NCBI GenBank assembly: GCA_903644035.1
Contig: CAHJXG010000033.1
Location: 1 to 6,368 of the forward strand
DNA from: Rhodospirillales bacterium
Lineage (GTDB): Bacteria; Pseudomonadota; Alphaproteobacteria; Acetobacterales; Acetobacteraceae
Length of the DNA stretch: 6,368 nt
Direction: 5' to 3'
Shown here: in pieces, positions 1-6,155 of the stretch
How positions within the stretch are numbered: position 1 is the first letter of the stretch
How the letters are laid out: every line of letters starts with the position of its first letter
Position numbers and translations under genes: made by a program
The notes under the pieces: model-generated
What the model was told of the DNA's origin: nothing
The model's input: the letters and a program-made list of their open reading frames with translations, nothing else
Databases searched by the model: none

Positions 1-1
1 C

Positions 2-79
2 CACGAGTTCGACCTGTGCTCCCGCGGCCCCAACAACCAGACGGGCGACAGCGGTCCGGACCTGATCTGCAATCCCTGA
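2..79 (+). CDS. C-terminal end of a GspG-like type II secretion pseudopilin (partial)
   Basis: Only the last 25 residues are in the window; the reading frame is open from the left edge and stops with TGA at 77-79. The end reads HEFDLCSRGPNNQTGD followed by SGPDLICNP. A segment of the type (H/G)E(F/Y)DLxSxGPN/D followed by a Gly/Asp-rich tail is typical of the C-terminus of the major pseudopilin GspG, where this region binds calcium. The neighbouring gspK and gspJ pieces support a T2SS locus. In usual gsp operons G, H, I, J and K run in the same direction, but this fragment is on the strand opposite to gspJ/gspK, so a rearrangement or a separate pseudopilin gene is implied. With so few residues, another pseudopilin cannot be excluded. 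Confidence 0.5.
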   Translation, partial: HEFDLCSRGPNNQTGDSGPDLICNP

Positions 80-179
80 GCGGCGCGCCGTTGTCCCGGG
101 ATCGGCACTGCCGCAGCGTCAGACATTCGGGCACGATGCCGCCGTACATTGCTGGTTCTGCGAAAGCACGGTCCGGTAA
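80..179. other. Unassigned 100-bp segment between the pseudopilin end and the gspK remnant
   Basis: No convincing coding frame is visible here. GspK homology read on the - strand fades at about 180-190 (after the residues DGAERL), while the + strand pseudopilin stops at 79. The two genes point at each other, which is not their normal arrangement, so a deletion or inversion junction or the remnant of a mobile element may lie here. I could not recognise any insertion sequence end in it. Confidence 0.35.
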
Positions 180-319
180 GCCGCTCGGCGCCGTCCGCGG
201 GCCAGGGGTCGGAGGGATCGAGCAGGTGGAACACCGCCTCCTGGATCGCGCCGTCCGCCGCCGCCTCCGCCGCCGCGGCGCCGCGCAGGTTGGCGGCAAG
301 CTGCAGCTCGGTGCGACCT
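180..319 (-). pseudogene. gspK: gspK internal fragment, separated from its start by the transposon
   Basis: Read on the - strand from 319, the frame gives GRTELQLAANLRG, then an Ala-rich AAAAEAAADGAIQEAVFHLLD, then WPADGA. This is the segment that follows the transmembrane helix in the minor pseudopilin GspK, which sits at the tip of the T2SS pseudopilus with GspI and GspJ. It joins exactly to the 5' part at 6202-6328 when the element and one GACCT copy are removed. Beyond about 180 the reading no longer resembles GspK: the large alpha-helical and calcium-binding parts, which should follow for roughly another 200 residues, are absent. The gene is therefore both interrupted and truncated at its 3' end. 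The frame into the transposon end contains an ATG at 342, but a product from it would not be functional GspK. Confidence 0.75.
315..319. repeat. Target site duplication GACCT, left copy
   Basis: GACCT lies directly outside the left end of the element (GAGGGCACAGCG begins at 320) and is repeated as GACCT directly outside the right end at 6202-6206. Five bp is the usual duplication length for Tn3-family elements. Deleting the element plus one copy restores the gspK reading frame. Confidence 0.9.
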
Positions 320-365
320 GAGGGCACAGCGTCGAGTGTCATGCACACAACGCGAGACCAGAACG
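320..365 (+). repeat. Terminal inverted repeat L (outer left end)
   Basis: The end begins GAGGGCACAGCGTCGAGTGT and holds the block ATGCACACAACGC near positions 22-34. It is the most diverged of the four ends on its inner side: the motif GGGTGAACG that follows the core in the other three copies is only partly kept (CCAGAACG). Confidence 0.85.
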
Positions 366-533
366 AAAGTGAACACCATTGATTTTACTTGGCTGTCCCG
401 CAACCGTCCGCTCTGTGGACGGCTTCGCTGCCCGCCGTTCAAGGGCGGCTTTCTCGTCTATAGAATACGTCCCGCAAACATCCGCCGTCCCACAATCACC
501 GACCACGTTCTGAGGACGCCGACGTTCCTGGCC

Positions 534-579
534 CGTTCACCCATCGCGTTGTCTGCATGACACCCGGCGCTATGCCCTC
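534..579 (-). repeat. Terminal inverted repeat A (inner end of the miniature element)
   Basis: On the - strand it begins GAGGGCATAGCGCCGGGTGT, then carries ATGCAGACAACGCGATGGGT and continues TGAACGG. It is inverted relative to the copies at 320 and 1537 and has the same orientation as the right end at 6201. Similarity to the copies at 1537 and 6201 extends about 10 bp inward beyond the 46 bp given here. Confidence 0.85.
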
Positions 580-586
580 AACCTGC

Positions 587-600
587 TTGCCAAACAAGTT
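587..600 (+). repeat. 14-bp direct repeat, left copy
   Basis: TTGCCAAACAAGTT occurs here and again, identically and in the same orientation, at 1359-1372. The pair brackets the only gene of the spacer. The bases just outside the 14 bp differ in the two copies. Confidence 0.7.
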
Positions 601-626
601 GCGATTAAAGAACGGATACCGATAAT
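599..626 (+). promoter_or_regulatory. Candidate sigma70-type promoter for the membrane-protein gene
   Basis: TTGCGA at 599-604 and GATAAT at 621-626 are 16 bp apart and match four and five of six consensus positions. The -10 box ends 30 bp before the proposed ATG at 657. The stretch is clearly more AT-rich than its surroundings. The -35 box overlaps the last two bases of the left 14-bp repeat. This is a pattern match only. Confidence 0.4.
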
Positions 627-656
627 CTGTTAAGAAACTGTGAAGGATGGGTGTTG

Positions 657-1316
657 ATGGTTTCGGACGCACAAAAGTCTTCGGTGCGACGCTGGGGACT
701 GCTCGCCATCGCTGCTTTCCTGCTGCATCCGATGTCAGCGATGGGACTTGTCTATCCTGATACGGATTTCCTGCTATTTCCATTGCTTGGGCATAGGTCG
801 TTGCTCACCCACAGCATCCTACTTCCTTTGCTGACGCTGTGGCTGATGCCGACATTGCGACGTTTGAGGGCGCGATTCCGCGCCGTGCCTGCCGGAGTTG
901 CGGACCGAGCTTTCAAGTGGGGCATGGGCTGGTTTCTGCTGGGCCTTGCCATCCATCTGCTGGCAGATACGTTTCCAAATGGCTGCACCGGCTTCGCTTT
1001 GGCAAAGGTCCCAAGATTTCCTTTCGGCCTTGGCACCTTCGCGGTCTCATGCCCGCTATCTCTATTGTGGTTCGGTGGAAACGCAGTTGCTGCTGTATGT
1101 CTAGCAGAATGGCTGCTGCGGAGCGAGGGTGCTCCAATAACACTGGCCAGGTACGTTGCCTCCGGCGCTGTGCTCACGGTTTACGTGCTGGTCACGGAAA
1201 GAAAGCCAGGACTTCTGCTGGTCGTGGCAGGTGCTTGGCTCGCAGTCGCACTGTTGGCTCGGCATGTAGCAAAAAGCCAGAGCGAGCCAGGATCGGAAAA
1301 ACTTGGGGTAGGTTAG
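657..1316 (+). CDS. Multi-spanning membrane protein with YdjM-like metal-dependent hydrolase motifs
   Basis: A 219-residue integral membrane protein. ATG at 657 is preferred because AAGGA at 643-647 lies 9 nt upstream; in-frame GTG (651) and TTG (654) starts are possible. Hydrophobic segments lie at about 13-33, 53-67, 90-106, 121-146, 160-175 and 180-198. Polar motifs sit between or inside them: PDTD at 34-37, HRSLLTHS at 46-53 and HLLAD at 100-104. This spacing of Asp and His residues recalls the YdjM/DUF457 family of membrane-bound putative metal-dependent hydrolases; the substrate of that family is not known to me. The short tail (SQSEPGSEKLGVG) is hydrophilic. The gene is alone on its strand in the spacer between the miniature element and the transposon, between two 14-bp repeats, and has clearly lower GC than tnpA or tnpR, suggesting separate acquisition. 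Family assignment is by motif only. Confidence 0.65.
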   Translation: MVSDAQKSSVRRWGLLAIAAFLLHPMSAMGLVYPDTDFLLFPLLGHRSLLTHSILLPLLTLWLMPTLRRLRARFRAVPAGVADRAFKWGMGWFLLGLAIHLLADTFPNGCTGFALAKVPRFPFGLGTFAVSCPLSLLWFGGNAVAAVCLAEWLLRSEGAPITLARYVASGAVLTVYVLVTERKPGLLLVVAGAWLAVALLARHVAKSQSEPGSEKLGVG

Positions 1317-1536
1317 GGATCCGAACTACCCCATATCCCGCAGCTTTGTTGTCGCCCATTGCCAAACAAGTTCCTGATATGTTCCATTGCAGCCCGTCAC
1401 TGATCGGGGCGGGACGGCATGGCGGCGGGCGAGGACGGCGGCGACACCGGCTACGAGGCCCTGAACCAACAGCTCTGTCACCAGAGGCCATTTCGGGTCA
1501 GGCGAGGGCTGTGATGCGGGCGCGCATGTCGAGGTC
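1317..1536. other. Spacer between the membrane-protein gene and the transposon end; possible gene remnant
   Basis: No complete gene is visible. On the - strand, one frame through 1373-1500 gives a protein-like stretch with a hydrophobic core (WPLVTELLVQGLVAGVAAVL), ending YQELVWQ at the 14-bp repeat. I do not recognise it. If the interval between the 14-bp repeats is removed, this frame continues two codons (Ala-Gly) and stops at a TGA that overlaps the edge of end A. The part near 1400-1500 is again GC-rich, unlike the preceding gene. No hairpin terminator stands out after 1316. Confidence 0.3.
1359..1372 (+). repeat. 14-bp direct repeat, right copy
   Basis: TTGCCAAACAAGTT is identical to 587-600. 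Together the copies mark off a 772-bp unit (one copy plus the membrane-protein gene). They may be a duplicated target site or the trace of a recombination. I saw no clear terminal inverted repeats inside them. Confidence 0.7.
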
Positions 1537-1582
1537 GAGGGCAGAGCGTTGGTTGTAATGCAGATAACGTTGAGGGTGAACG
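1537..1582 (+). repeat. Terminal inverted repeat 3 (transposon end next to tnpA)
   Basis: It begins GAGGGCAGAGCGTTGGTTGT, then AATGCAGATAACGTTGAGGG and TGAACG. The tnpA stop codon lies 15 bp inward, the usual close packing of tnpA against its end in Tn3 elements. The 5 bp outside are AGGTC. Confidence 0.9.
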
Positions 1583-1597
1583 CTCCGGGAACGCCGG

Positions 1598-4555
1598 TCA
1601 CGCCACCATCCTTCCCTGTCCTAATCTGAGCGGTCGGCGGCGGTCTGCGGTTGTGGCGGCCCGGTCCCACAGGAAGTCGCCGGAGAAGCCGATGTGCTCC
1701 CACGTGAGTGGAGACGTGTGGGCGAGCAACTCGTCCAGCACCGGTCTGCCCTGGCTTCGCAGATGCTGCACGGCATCGGCCAGGTAGGTCGAGTTCCAGA
1801 ACACGATGGCGGCGATCACCAGGTTCAGCCCGGACGCCCGAAACTGCTGTGCATCCTGGCCACGATCGGCGATGCGCCCCTGCTTGAAGGTGCAGATCAC
1901 CTGGGCCAGGGCGTGGCGCTGTTCGCTCTTGTTCAGCCCGGCCTGGCAGCGCTGGCGCAGAGCGGCCGACTCAAGCCAGTCCATCGTGAACAGGGTGCGC
2001 TCGATGCGTCCCAGCTCCTGTAGCGCCAGGTCGAGCTGGTTCTGACGTTGGAAAGCGGCCAAGCGCTTCAGCATGGAAGAGGGCAGCACGGTGCCGGCCT
2101 GTAGGGAGGCCACCAGGCGTAGGATCTCGTCCCAGTGCTCCCGGATGACCTCGACCTTGACCCGACGTCCGATCAGCGGCGCCAAGCCCTTATAGGCCGC
2201 AGCCGGCTCCAGGGTGGCGAGCTTGCGGTCGGGCAGGTCGCGCAGGCGCGGGCAGAACCTGAAACCCAGCATGGCGCAAAGAATGAACACGTGGTCCGAG
2301 GCGCCACCCGTGTCCGTGTAATGAGTCCCGATCCGCAGGCCCGTGCCGTGGTGCATCAGCCCGTCCAAAACGTAGGGTGCTTCGTGGCTGGTCGCCGACA
2401 TAATGCGCACGCTGTAGGGCCCGTGCTGGTCGGACACGTGGGTATAGAAGCCGAGGCCGGGATCGTGGCCGTAGCGGGCGTTGACCTCGCCGGCGGCATC
2501 GCCGCGCTTGGCCGAGCGAAAGAACTGACGGTCGGAGGACGAGGTGGTGCCGTCGCCCCAGGTGGACGCGATTGGCAGTGCGTGGTGGGCATCGATGATC
2601 CGAGTCAGCGCCGCCCTGTAAGTGTCGGGGCGGATGTAGGCGCCCGCCGTCCAGACCAGCTTGTCGCGGGTGACGCCGTGACTGGCCGCGGCCATGCGGC
2701 CCAGGCCGAGGTTGGTGGCATCGGCCAGGATAGCGGCGAGCAGGGCGTTGGTGTCGTCGCAGCGCTCGCCGGTGCGCAGGTTGGTGAAGGCGGACGCAAA
2801 GCCTGTCGCTCGGCTCACCTCGTGGAGCAGTTCGGTGATGCGTGCGGGCGGCATCATCGCCTCGAGCCTGTCGGCGAAGGCGCGGGTTTCCGCCGTCGCC
2901 GTCGCTTTGACGGGGGCGATGTGCAGTCGCCCGTCCCGCAGTTCGACTCCTTCCAGCTCCCCTCGCAGCAGCCGGCGAGAGAAGCGGCGCAGCCGCCGAT
3001 CCAGCTCAGCGCCCCGGGTGGCCAGCCACTCGTCCGCGGTCGCGGGTAACTTCAGCTCGGCGATCACCGCCGGCACGGCGTCCTGGGGCAACAGGTAGCT
3101 GTCGAACCGGCGGTAGTTGGCGGAGCGTTCGACCCAGATGTCGCCCGAGCGCAGCTTGTCGCGCAGCGTCGCCAGCACGGCCGTCTCGTAGAGGCGGCGA
3201 TCGGGCTCGTCCTCCTCCATCACCAGGCGACGCCACTCCTTGCGGAACGGCATGGGCGCGTCTACTGGCACGTCGCGCTTGCCGGACCGGTTCAGGCCCG
3301 CCAGCAAATCGAGCGCGGCCAGCGTGGGGTCGCCGGCGCGTGCAGCCCGGAATTGCAACGCCTCGATCATGGCTGGCGCGAACTTCCGCAGCGTTTTCCA
3401 GCGATCGGCGGCGTGCACGAGCGGGTCGTCACCGGCCAGTTCGGCCAACTCTCGGACCTGGTCTCGCGCGCGCAGCAGCTTGGGCCAGCCCACGGCATCG
3501 TCCACCGTCTTGAACGCGTCGGCATCGCTCTGCTGAGCCACGAGGAGGGCTTCGATGGTGCCGTGAAACAGGCGCATGAGGCGTCCCACGTCGCCGGCGC
3601 TGGCAGCATACCGGCGCCGGGCCGTGTTGCGCGCCTTGGCGAACAGGCCGCCGATCAGCTTGTCGGCCATGTCCAGCACCGCATCCGTCAGGCGGGCCTC
3701 GAGATCGAGCACGGTGGCGGCCAGGATGGCGTGGCGGCGCTGCCCGGCATAGCGAGCGAGCTGGTGGGCGTCGGACGCGTAGCCCTCGCGCACGAACTGC
3801 TGCAGCCGGTTCTCATGGATGCGGCCGACGTTCTCGGTCGGCAGGCCGACACGGCGGGCGAGGTGCAGGCGGTCCAGCAACTCACGGACGTGGTCGGCCT
3901 TGGGCGCGACTGGCATGGCCTTAAGCCAGGCGAAAGGCGTCATCCCGACCGAGGAGTCGATGACGAGCAGCCCATCGAGCCTGGCGAGGTCGTCGTGAGA
4001 CAGTCCGGCGACCAGGGCAGCGGCGGCGCGCTTGCGGGCCCGCGCCCGGCCGGCGATAGCGATGCGTTCGATCACGGCGGCGCTGGGCAGGATAATGTGA
4101 GCAGATCGCAGGGCGGCGATCACGGCCGCCGCAATCAGCCGACCGCTATCGGTGCCGCGGGCGGCCTCCGCCGCCGCCTCGATCATCGGCGGCACGTCGG
4201 CCATGGTCGGCACCCGCAGGTCCAGGGTGGCGGCGAGCTGGTGGGCGTGGTCCGTCATGGTCTGGGAGCGGCGGGCATACTCGGCGAAGGCGACAGCCGG
4301 GATGTCCAGATGGCGGGCCATCCAGGCCACCAGCGCGTCCACCGGCTGGTCGAGGTAGGCGAGCGCCGTGCCGGGGTGGCGCAGCAGGGCGAGCTGCACG
4401 GCACAGCCGAGCCGGTTGGCGTCACCGCGGCGTTCGGCCACAAGCGTCCGGTCAGTGAGAGACGGGGTGAATAGCCGGGCGAGGGCGTCGGGATCGGCGG
4501 GAATGCCGAGCATCGCCGTGCGCTCCTCGTCGGTGAGCAATTGCCGTCGCGCCAT
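1598..4555 (-). CDS. tnpA: Tn3-family transposase TnpA
   Basis: A 985-residue DDE transposase, the normal length for the family, which binds the 38-bp-type ends and carries out replicative transposition to a cointegrate. The N-terminus MARRQLLTDEERTAMLGIPA and the motif RRGDANRLGCAVQLALLRHPG (about 42-62) are the typical Tn3-family DNA-binding start. The catalytic part occupies about 570-965: WGDGTTSSSD (666-675) holds the first acidic residue, YTDTGGASD (746-754) the second (D748), and GLNKSEQR (873-880) the glutamate (E878). These assignments are mine by comparison with known family motifs. The frame is open upstream to 4702, but ATG at 4555 is chosen because it gives the canonical N-terminus and has GAGGA (4562-4566) 6 nt upstream. 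The longer version would run across res. There is no frameshift or internal stop, so the gene appears active. TnpR binding at the adjacent res probably represses it. Confidence 0.95.
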   Translation of the reverse strand: MARRQLLTDEERTAMLGIPADPDALARLFTPSLTDRTLVAERRGDANRLGCAVQLALLRHPGTALAYLDQPVDALVAWMARHLDIPAVAFAEYARRSQTMTDHAHQLAATLDLRVPTMADVPPMIEAAAEAARGTDSGRLIAAAVIAALRSAHIILPSAAVIERIAIAGRARARKRAAAALVAGLSHDDLARLDGLLVIDSSVGMTPFAWLKAMPVAPKADHVRELLDRLHLARRVGLPTENVGRIHENRLQQFVREGYASDAHQLARYAGQRRHAILAATVLDLEARLTDAVLDMADKLIGGLFAKARNTARRRYAASAGDVGRLMRLFHGTIEALLVAQQSDADAFKTVDDAVGWPKLLRARDQVRELAELAGDDPLVHAADRWKTLRKFAPAMIEALQFRAARAGDPTLAALDLLAGLNRSGKRDVPVDAPMPFRKEWRRLVMEEDEPDRRLYETAVLATLRDKLRSGDIWVERSANYRRFDSYLLPQDAVPAVIAELKLPATADEWLATRGAELDRRLRRFSRRLLRGELEGVELRDGRLHIAPVKATATAETRAFADRLEAMMPPARITELLHEVSRATGFASAFTNLRTGERCDDTNALLAAILADATNLGLGRMAAASHGVTRDKLVWTAGAYIRPDTYRAALTRIIDAHHALPIASTWGDGTTSSSDRQFFRSAKRGDAAGEVNARYGHDPGLGFYTHVSDQHGPYSVRIMSATSHEAPYVLDGLMHHGTGLRIGTHYTDTGGASDHVFILCAMLGFRFCPRLRDLPDRKLATLEPAAAYKGLAPLIGRRVKVEVIREHWDEILRLVASLQAGTVLPSSMLKRLAAFQRQNQLDLALQELGRIERTLFTMDWLESAALRQRCQAGLNKSEQRHALAQVICTFKQGRIADRGQDAQQFRASGLNLVIAAIVFWNSTYLADAVQHLRSQGRPVLDELLAHTSPLTWEHIGFSGDFLWDRAATTADRRRPLRLGQGRMVA

Positions 4556-4691
4556 GTGAGTTCCTCGTCCCGCAAAGGCCCATAATGATCGTGGACGGGA
4601 CGGAGTTGTGAGACGTAGTCTGTGGACGGGTTTGAGGGCTCGCGCGGATTGACGTCGGCGGCGTCCAGGGAACGACCGTTTGGGAGACGCG
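4556..4691. promoter_or_regulatory. res: res region: resolution site and divergent tnpA/tnpR control region
   Basis: The 136 bp between the divergent tnpA and tnpR starts are the expected place and size of a Tn3-type res with its three resolvase-binding subsites. Visible symmetry: CGTCCCG at 4566-4572 faces CGGGACG at 4596-4602 around an AT-rich centre (CATAATGATC), a good candidate crossover or binding subsite. GTGGACGGG occurs at 4591-4599 and again at 4622-4630. The leftmost arm abuts the tnpA ribosome binding site, so bound TnpR could block tnpA expression. Promoters for both genes should lie here, but I could not pick out convincing boxes. Subsite borders are not certain. Confidence 0.7.
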
Positions 4692-5264
4692 ATGACCGGC
4701 ATTTTGGGTTACGCCCGCGTCTCCACTGGCGACCAGGATGTTGCCGGCCAAACCATGCGGCTGACGCAGGCCGGCGCGATCAAGGTGTTCACCGATGTGC
4801 GCTCCGGTCGCAACATGGATCGGCCCGGGCTGCAGGAGCTGCTTGTCTATGCTCGCCACGGAGACACGCTGGCCGTCGTACGTCTGGACCGTTTGGGGCG
4901 ATCACTGGGCGAGTTGCTGACAACAGTGACGATGCTGAAGGAGCGCGGGATCGCGTTGCTTAGCCTGGAGGAGAAGATTGATACGTCCTCGGCGGCAGGC
5001 GAGCTGATCTTCCATGTGTTCGGCGCCATCGCGCACTTCGAGCGGCGGTTGATCGCGGAGCGAACAAAGGATGGCATCGCGGCGGCTCGTGCCAGAGGAA
5101 AGCGACCGGGTCGACGGCCGCTCGATATTGATCGCGTAGCGGCGGCGCTGAAGCTGGTCGCGGCAGGGCTGTCGCCGACCGAGGCAGCCCGCCAACTTGG
5201 GCTGGGACGATCCACGGTGTATCGCGAACTGGTCGCGAGCGGTGGCCGTGCATCTGTCTCATAG
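4692..5264 (+). CDS. tnpR: Serine resolvase TnpR
   Basis: A 190-residue serine recombinase of the resolvase/invertase family that resolves Tn3 cointegrates at res and usually represses tnpA and itself. The N-terminal catalytic domain opens with GYARVSTGDQD; Ser11 in YARVST is the expected nucleophile. RLDRLGRS supplies conserved active-site arginines, and LIAERTKDGIAAARARGKRP forms the long E-helix and arm leading to DNA. The C-terminal helix-turn-helix is SPTEAARQLGLGRSTVYREL. ATG at 4692 is preferred over an in-frame TTG at 4680 because GGGAG (4682-4686) is well placed before it and the product then has the normal N-terminus. It is divergent from tnpA. The cargo hydrolase starts 2 bp after its TAG, so the two are probably co-transcribed and perhaps translationally coupled. 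Confidence 0.95.
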   Translation: MTGILGYARVSTGDQDVAGQTMRLTQAGAIKVFTDVRSGRNMDRPGLQELLVYARHGDTLAVVRLDRLGRSLGELLTTVTMLKERGIALLSLEEKIDTSSAAGELIFHVFGAIAHFERRLIAERTKDGIAAARARGKRPGRRPLDIDRVAAALKLVAAGLSPTEAARQLGLGRSTVYRELVASGGRASVS

Positions 5265-5266
5265 CG

Positions 5267-6130
5267 ATGCCGGACCTCATGCGCGCAATCGTAGAACGCG
5301 GGGTAGTTCGCGTCACTGAGGAGACGCCGCCCGTACCTTGGTGGAGCTTCACCAAGACGGTTATCGCTGCCGCGGCTCTTGTTCTCGTGCGCGACGGCGC
5401 CCTCACGCTGGACGAACCGGTGAGAGGCAAGCCCTTCACCTTACGCCAACTTCTCCAACACACGGCAGGCTTCGGCGACTACGGCGAGCTTGCCGACTAC
5501 CACGCGGCCGTCGCTCGGGGCGACAATCCTTGGCCCGTTGATGACTTGCTCAGCCGCTGCCGCGCCGACGAGCTTCGGTATGCACCGGGTGCCGGGTGGC
5601 GCTACTCCAATATCGGGTACCTGTTAGTCCGCGGGATAATCGAGCAGACCGCGGGGACACCGCTGAGCAACGTCCTGCGGCAAGCCGTGTTGGATCCGCT
5701 CGGCATCAGGCTCGCACAGCTCGCGCATGCACAAGCCGACCTCGGTGCCGTCGCGATGGGCTCAGGGACCAGCTACAACCCGGGCTGGGTCTATCACGGC
5801 CTGCTGGTTGGGCCGTTGCACGAAGCGGCGCTGCTTCTCGACCGGCTGATCGACGGCCCGCTCCTGCCAGCCAACCTGCTCCGCGACATGACGACCGCTC
5901 GACCGGTCGGACCGGCGATACCCGGCAGGCCCTGGCGGAAACCCGGCTACGGGCTGGGGATCATGCTGGAAGCTGAGCAAGGCCAGCCGCTCGGGCATAC
6001 TGGGGCTGGGCCGGGTAGCACTATAGCCGTCTACCGACGGACGGCAGGCGACGGCACGATTGTCACCGCAGTCTTTGCCTTTGGCGACGATCAAGGTGCT
6101 GTCGAACGAAGCGCCATCGGAATTGTATGA
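5267..6130 (+). CDS. Serine hydrolase of the class C beta-lactamase/esterase fold, transposon cargo
   Basis: A 287-residue protein with the active-site motifs of the beta-lactamase (Pfam beta-lactamase, PF00144) superfamily: SFTK at 27-30 (nucleophilic Ser27 and Lys30), YSN at 113-115 in the context PGAGWRYSNIGYLLVRGIIE, and HTG at 244-246. LRQLLQHTAGF (59-69) is another hallmark of the family. No signal peptide is visible and only 26 residues precede the nucleophile, so the protein is predicted to be cytoplasmic. That argues against a periplasmic drug-destroying beta-lactamase and for an esterase- or peptidase-like role on an unknown substrate. The start follows the tnpR stop by 2 bp and the stop lies 25 bp before the right inverted repeat, so it is a true passenger of the transposon. 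It lies in the place held by bla in Tn3 but belongs to a different class from TEM. Possible loss of an N-terminal segment cannot be ruled out. Confidence 0.85.
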   Translation: MPDLMRAIVERGVVRVTEETPPVPWWSFTKTVIAAAALVLVRDGALTLDEPVRGKPFTLRQLLQHTAGFGDYGELADYHAAVARGDNPWPVDDLLSRCRADELRYAPGAGWRYSNIGYLLVRGIIEQTAGTPLSNVLRQAVLDPLGIRLAQLAHAQADLGAVAMGSGTSYNPGWVYHGLLVGPLHEAALLLDRLIDGPLLPANLLRDMTTARPVGPAIPGRPWRKPGYGLGIMLEAEQGQPLGHTGAGPGSTIAVYRRTAGDGTIVTAVFAFGDDQGAVERSAIGIV

Positions 6131-6155
6131 TCAGACCACGGCGCAATTCCTGATC

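Larger units (their letters stand above)
320..579. mobile_element. 260-bp TIME-like miniature inverted-repeat element
   Basis: This segment starts with GAGGGCACAGCG and ends with the inverted version of GAGGGCATAGCG. The two ends match at 31 of the first 35 positions, better than either matches the ends of the full transposon. No gene of credible length or composition lies inside. It holds repeated motifs of the type GTCCCGCAA (395-403, 470-478) and CTGTGGACGG (413-422) that also occur in the res region of the downstream transposon. Size, paired Tn3-like ends and the lack of coding capacity fit TIMEs (Tn3-derived inverted-repeat miniature elements). Its own flanks are GACCT on the left and AACCT on the right, a 4-of-5 match, so independent insertion is neither proven nor excluded. 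Confidence 0.7.

Noticed and set aside
119..442. Small Gly/Arg-rich open frame on the - strand across the left transposon junction
   Set aside because: It is out of frame with the gspK remnant, which explains the sequence better, and it reads through the inverted repeat.
839..1558. Open frame on the + strand overlapping the membrane-protein gene and the transposon end
   Set aside because: It runs out of frame through a gene with clear membrane segments and conserved motifs, and its own product is Arg/Cys-rich without any domain.
2135..3049. Long open frame on the + strand, about 304 residues
   Set aside because: It lies antisense inside tnpA, and its Gly/Val/Arg-rich composition is what GC-rich shadows give. 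No domain is recognisable.
3353..4474. Long open frame on the + strand, about 373 residues
   Set aside because: Also an antisense shadow of tnpA; low-complexity His/Gly/Val/Arg composition and no motif.
4680..4691. TTG start for TnpR at 4680
   Set aside because: ATG at 4692 has a better placed Shine-Dalgarno sequence and gives the usual resolvase N-terminus.
4556..4702. Upstream extension of TnpA by 49 residues
   Set aside because: The extra part is Arg-rich, has no family counterpart, runs across the res region and overlaps the start of tnpR. ATG at 4555 gives the canonical N-terminus and has a ribosome binding site.
5267..6130. Reading the cargo gene as an antibiotic-resistance beta-lactamase
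   Set aside because: The SxxK, YxN and HTG motifs show the superfamily only. There is no signal peptide and the motif set is shared with many esterases and peptidases, so resistance cannot be claimed.
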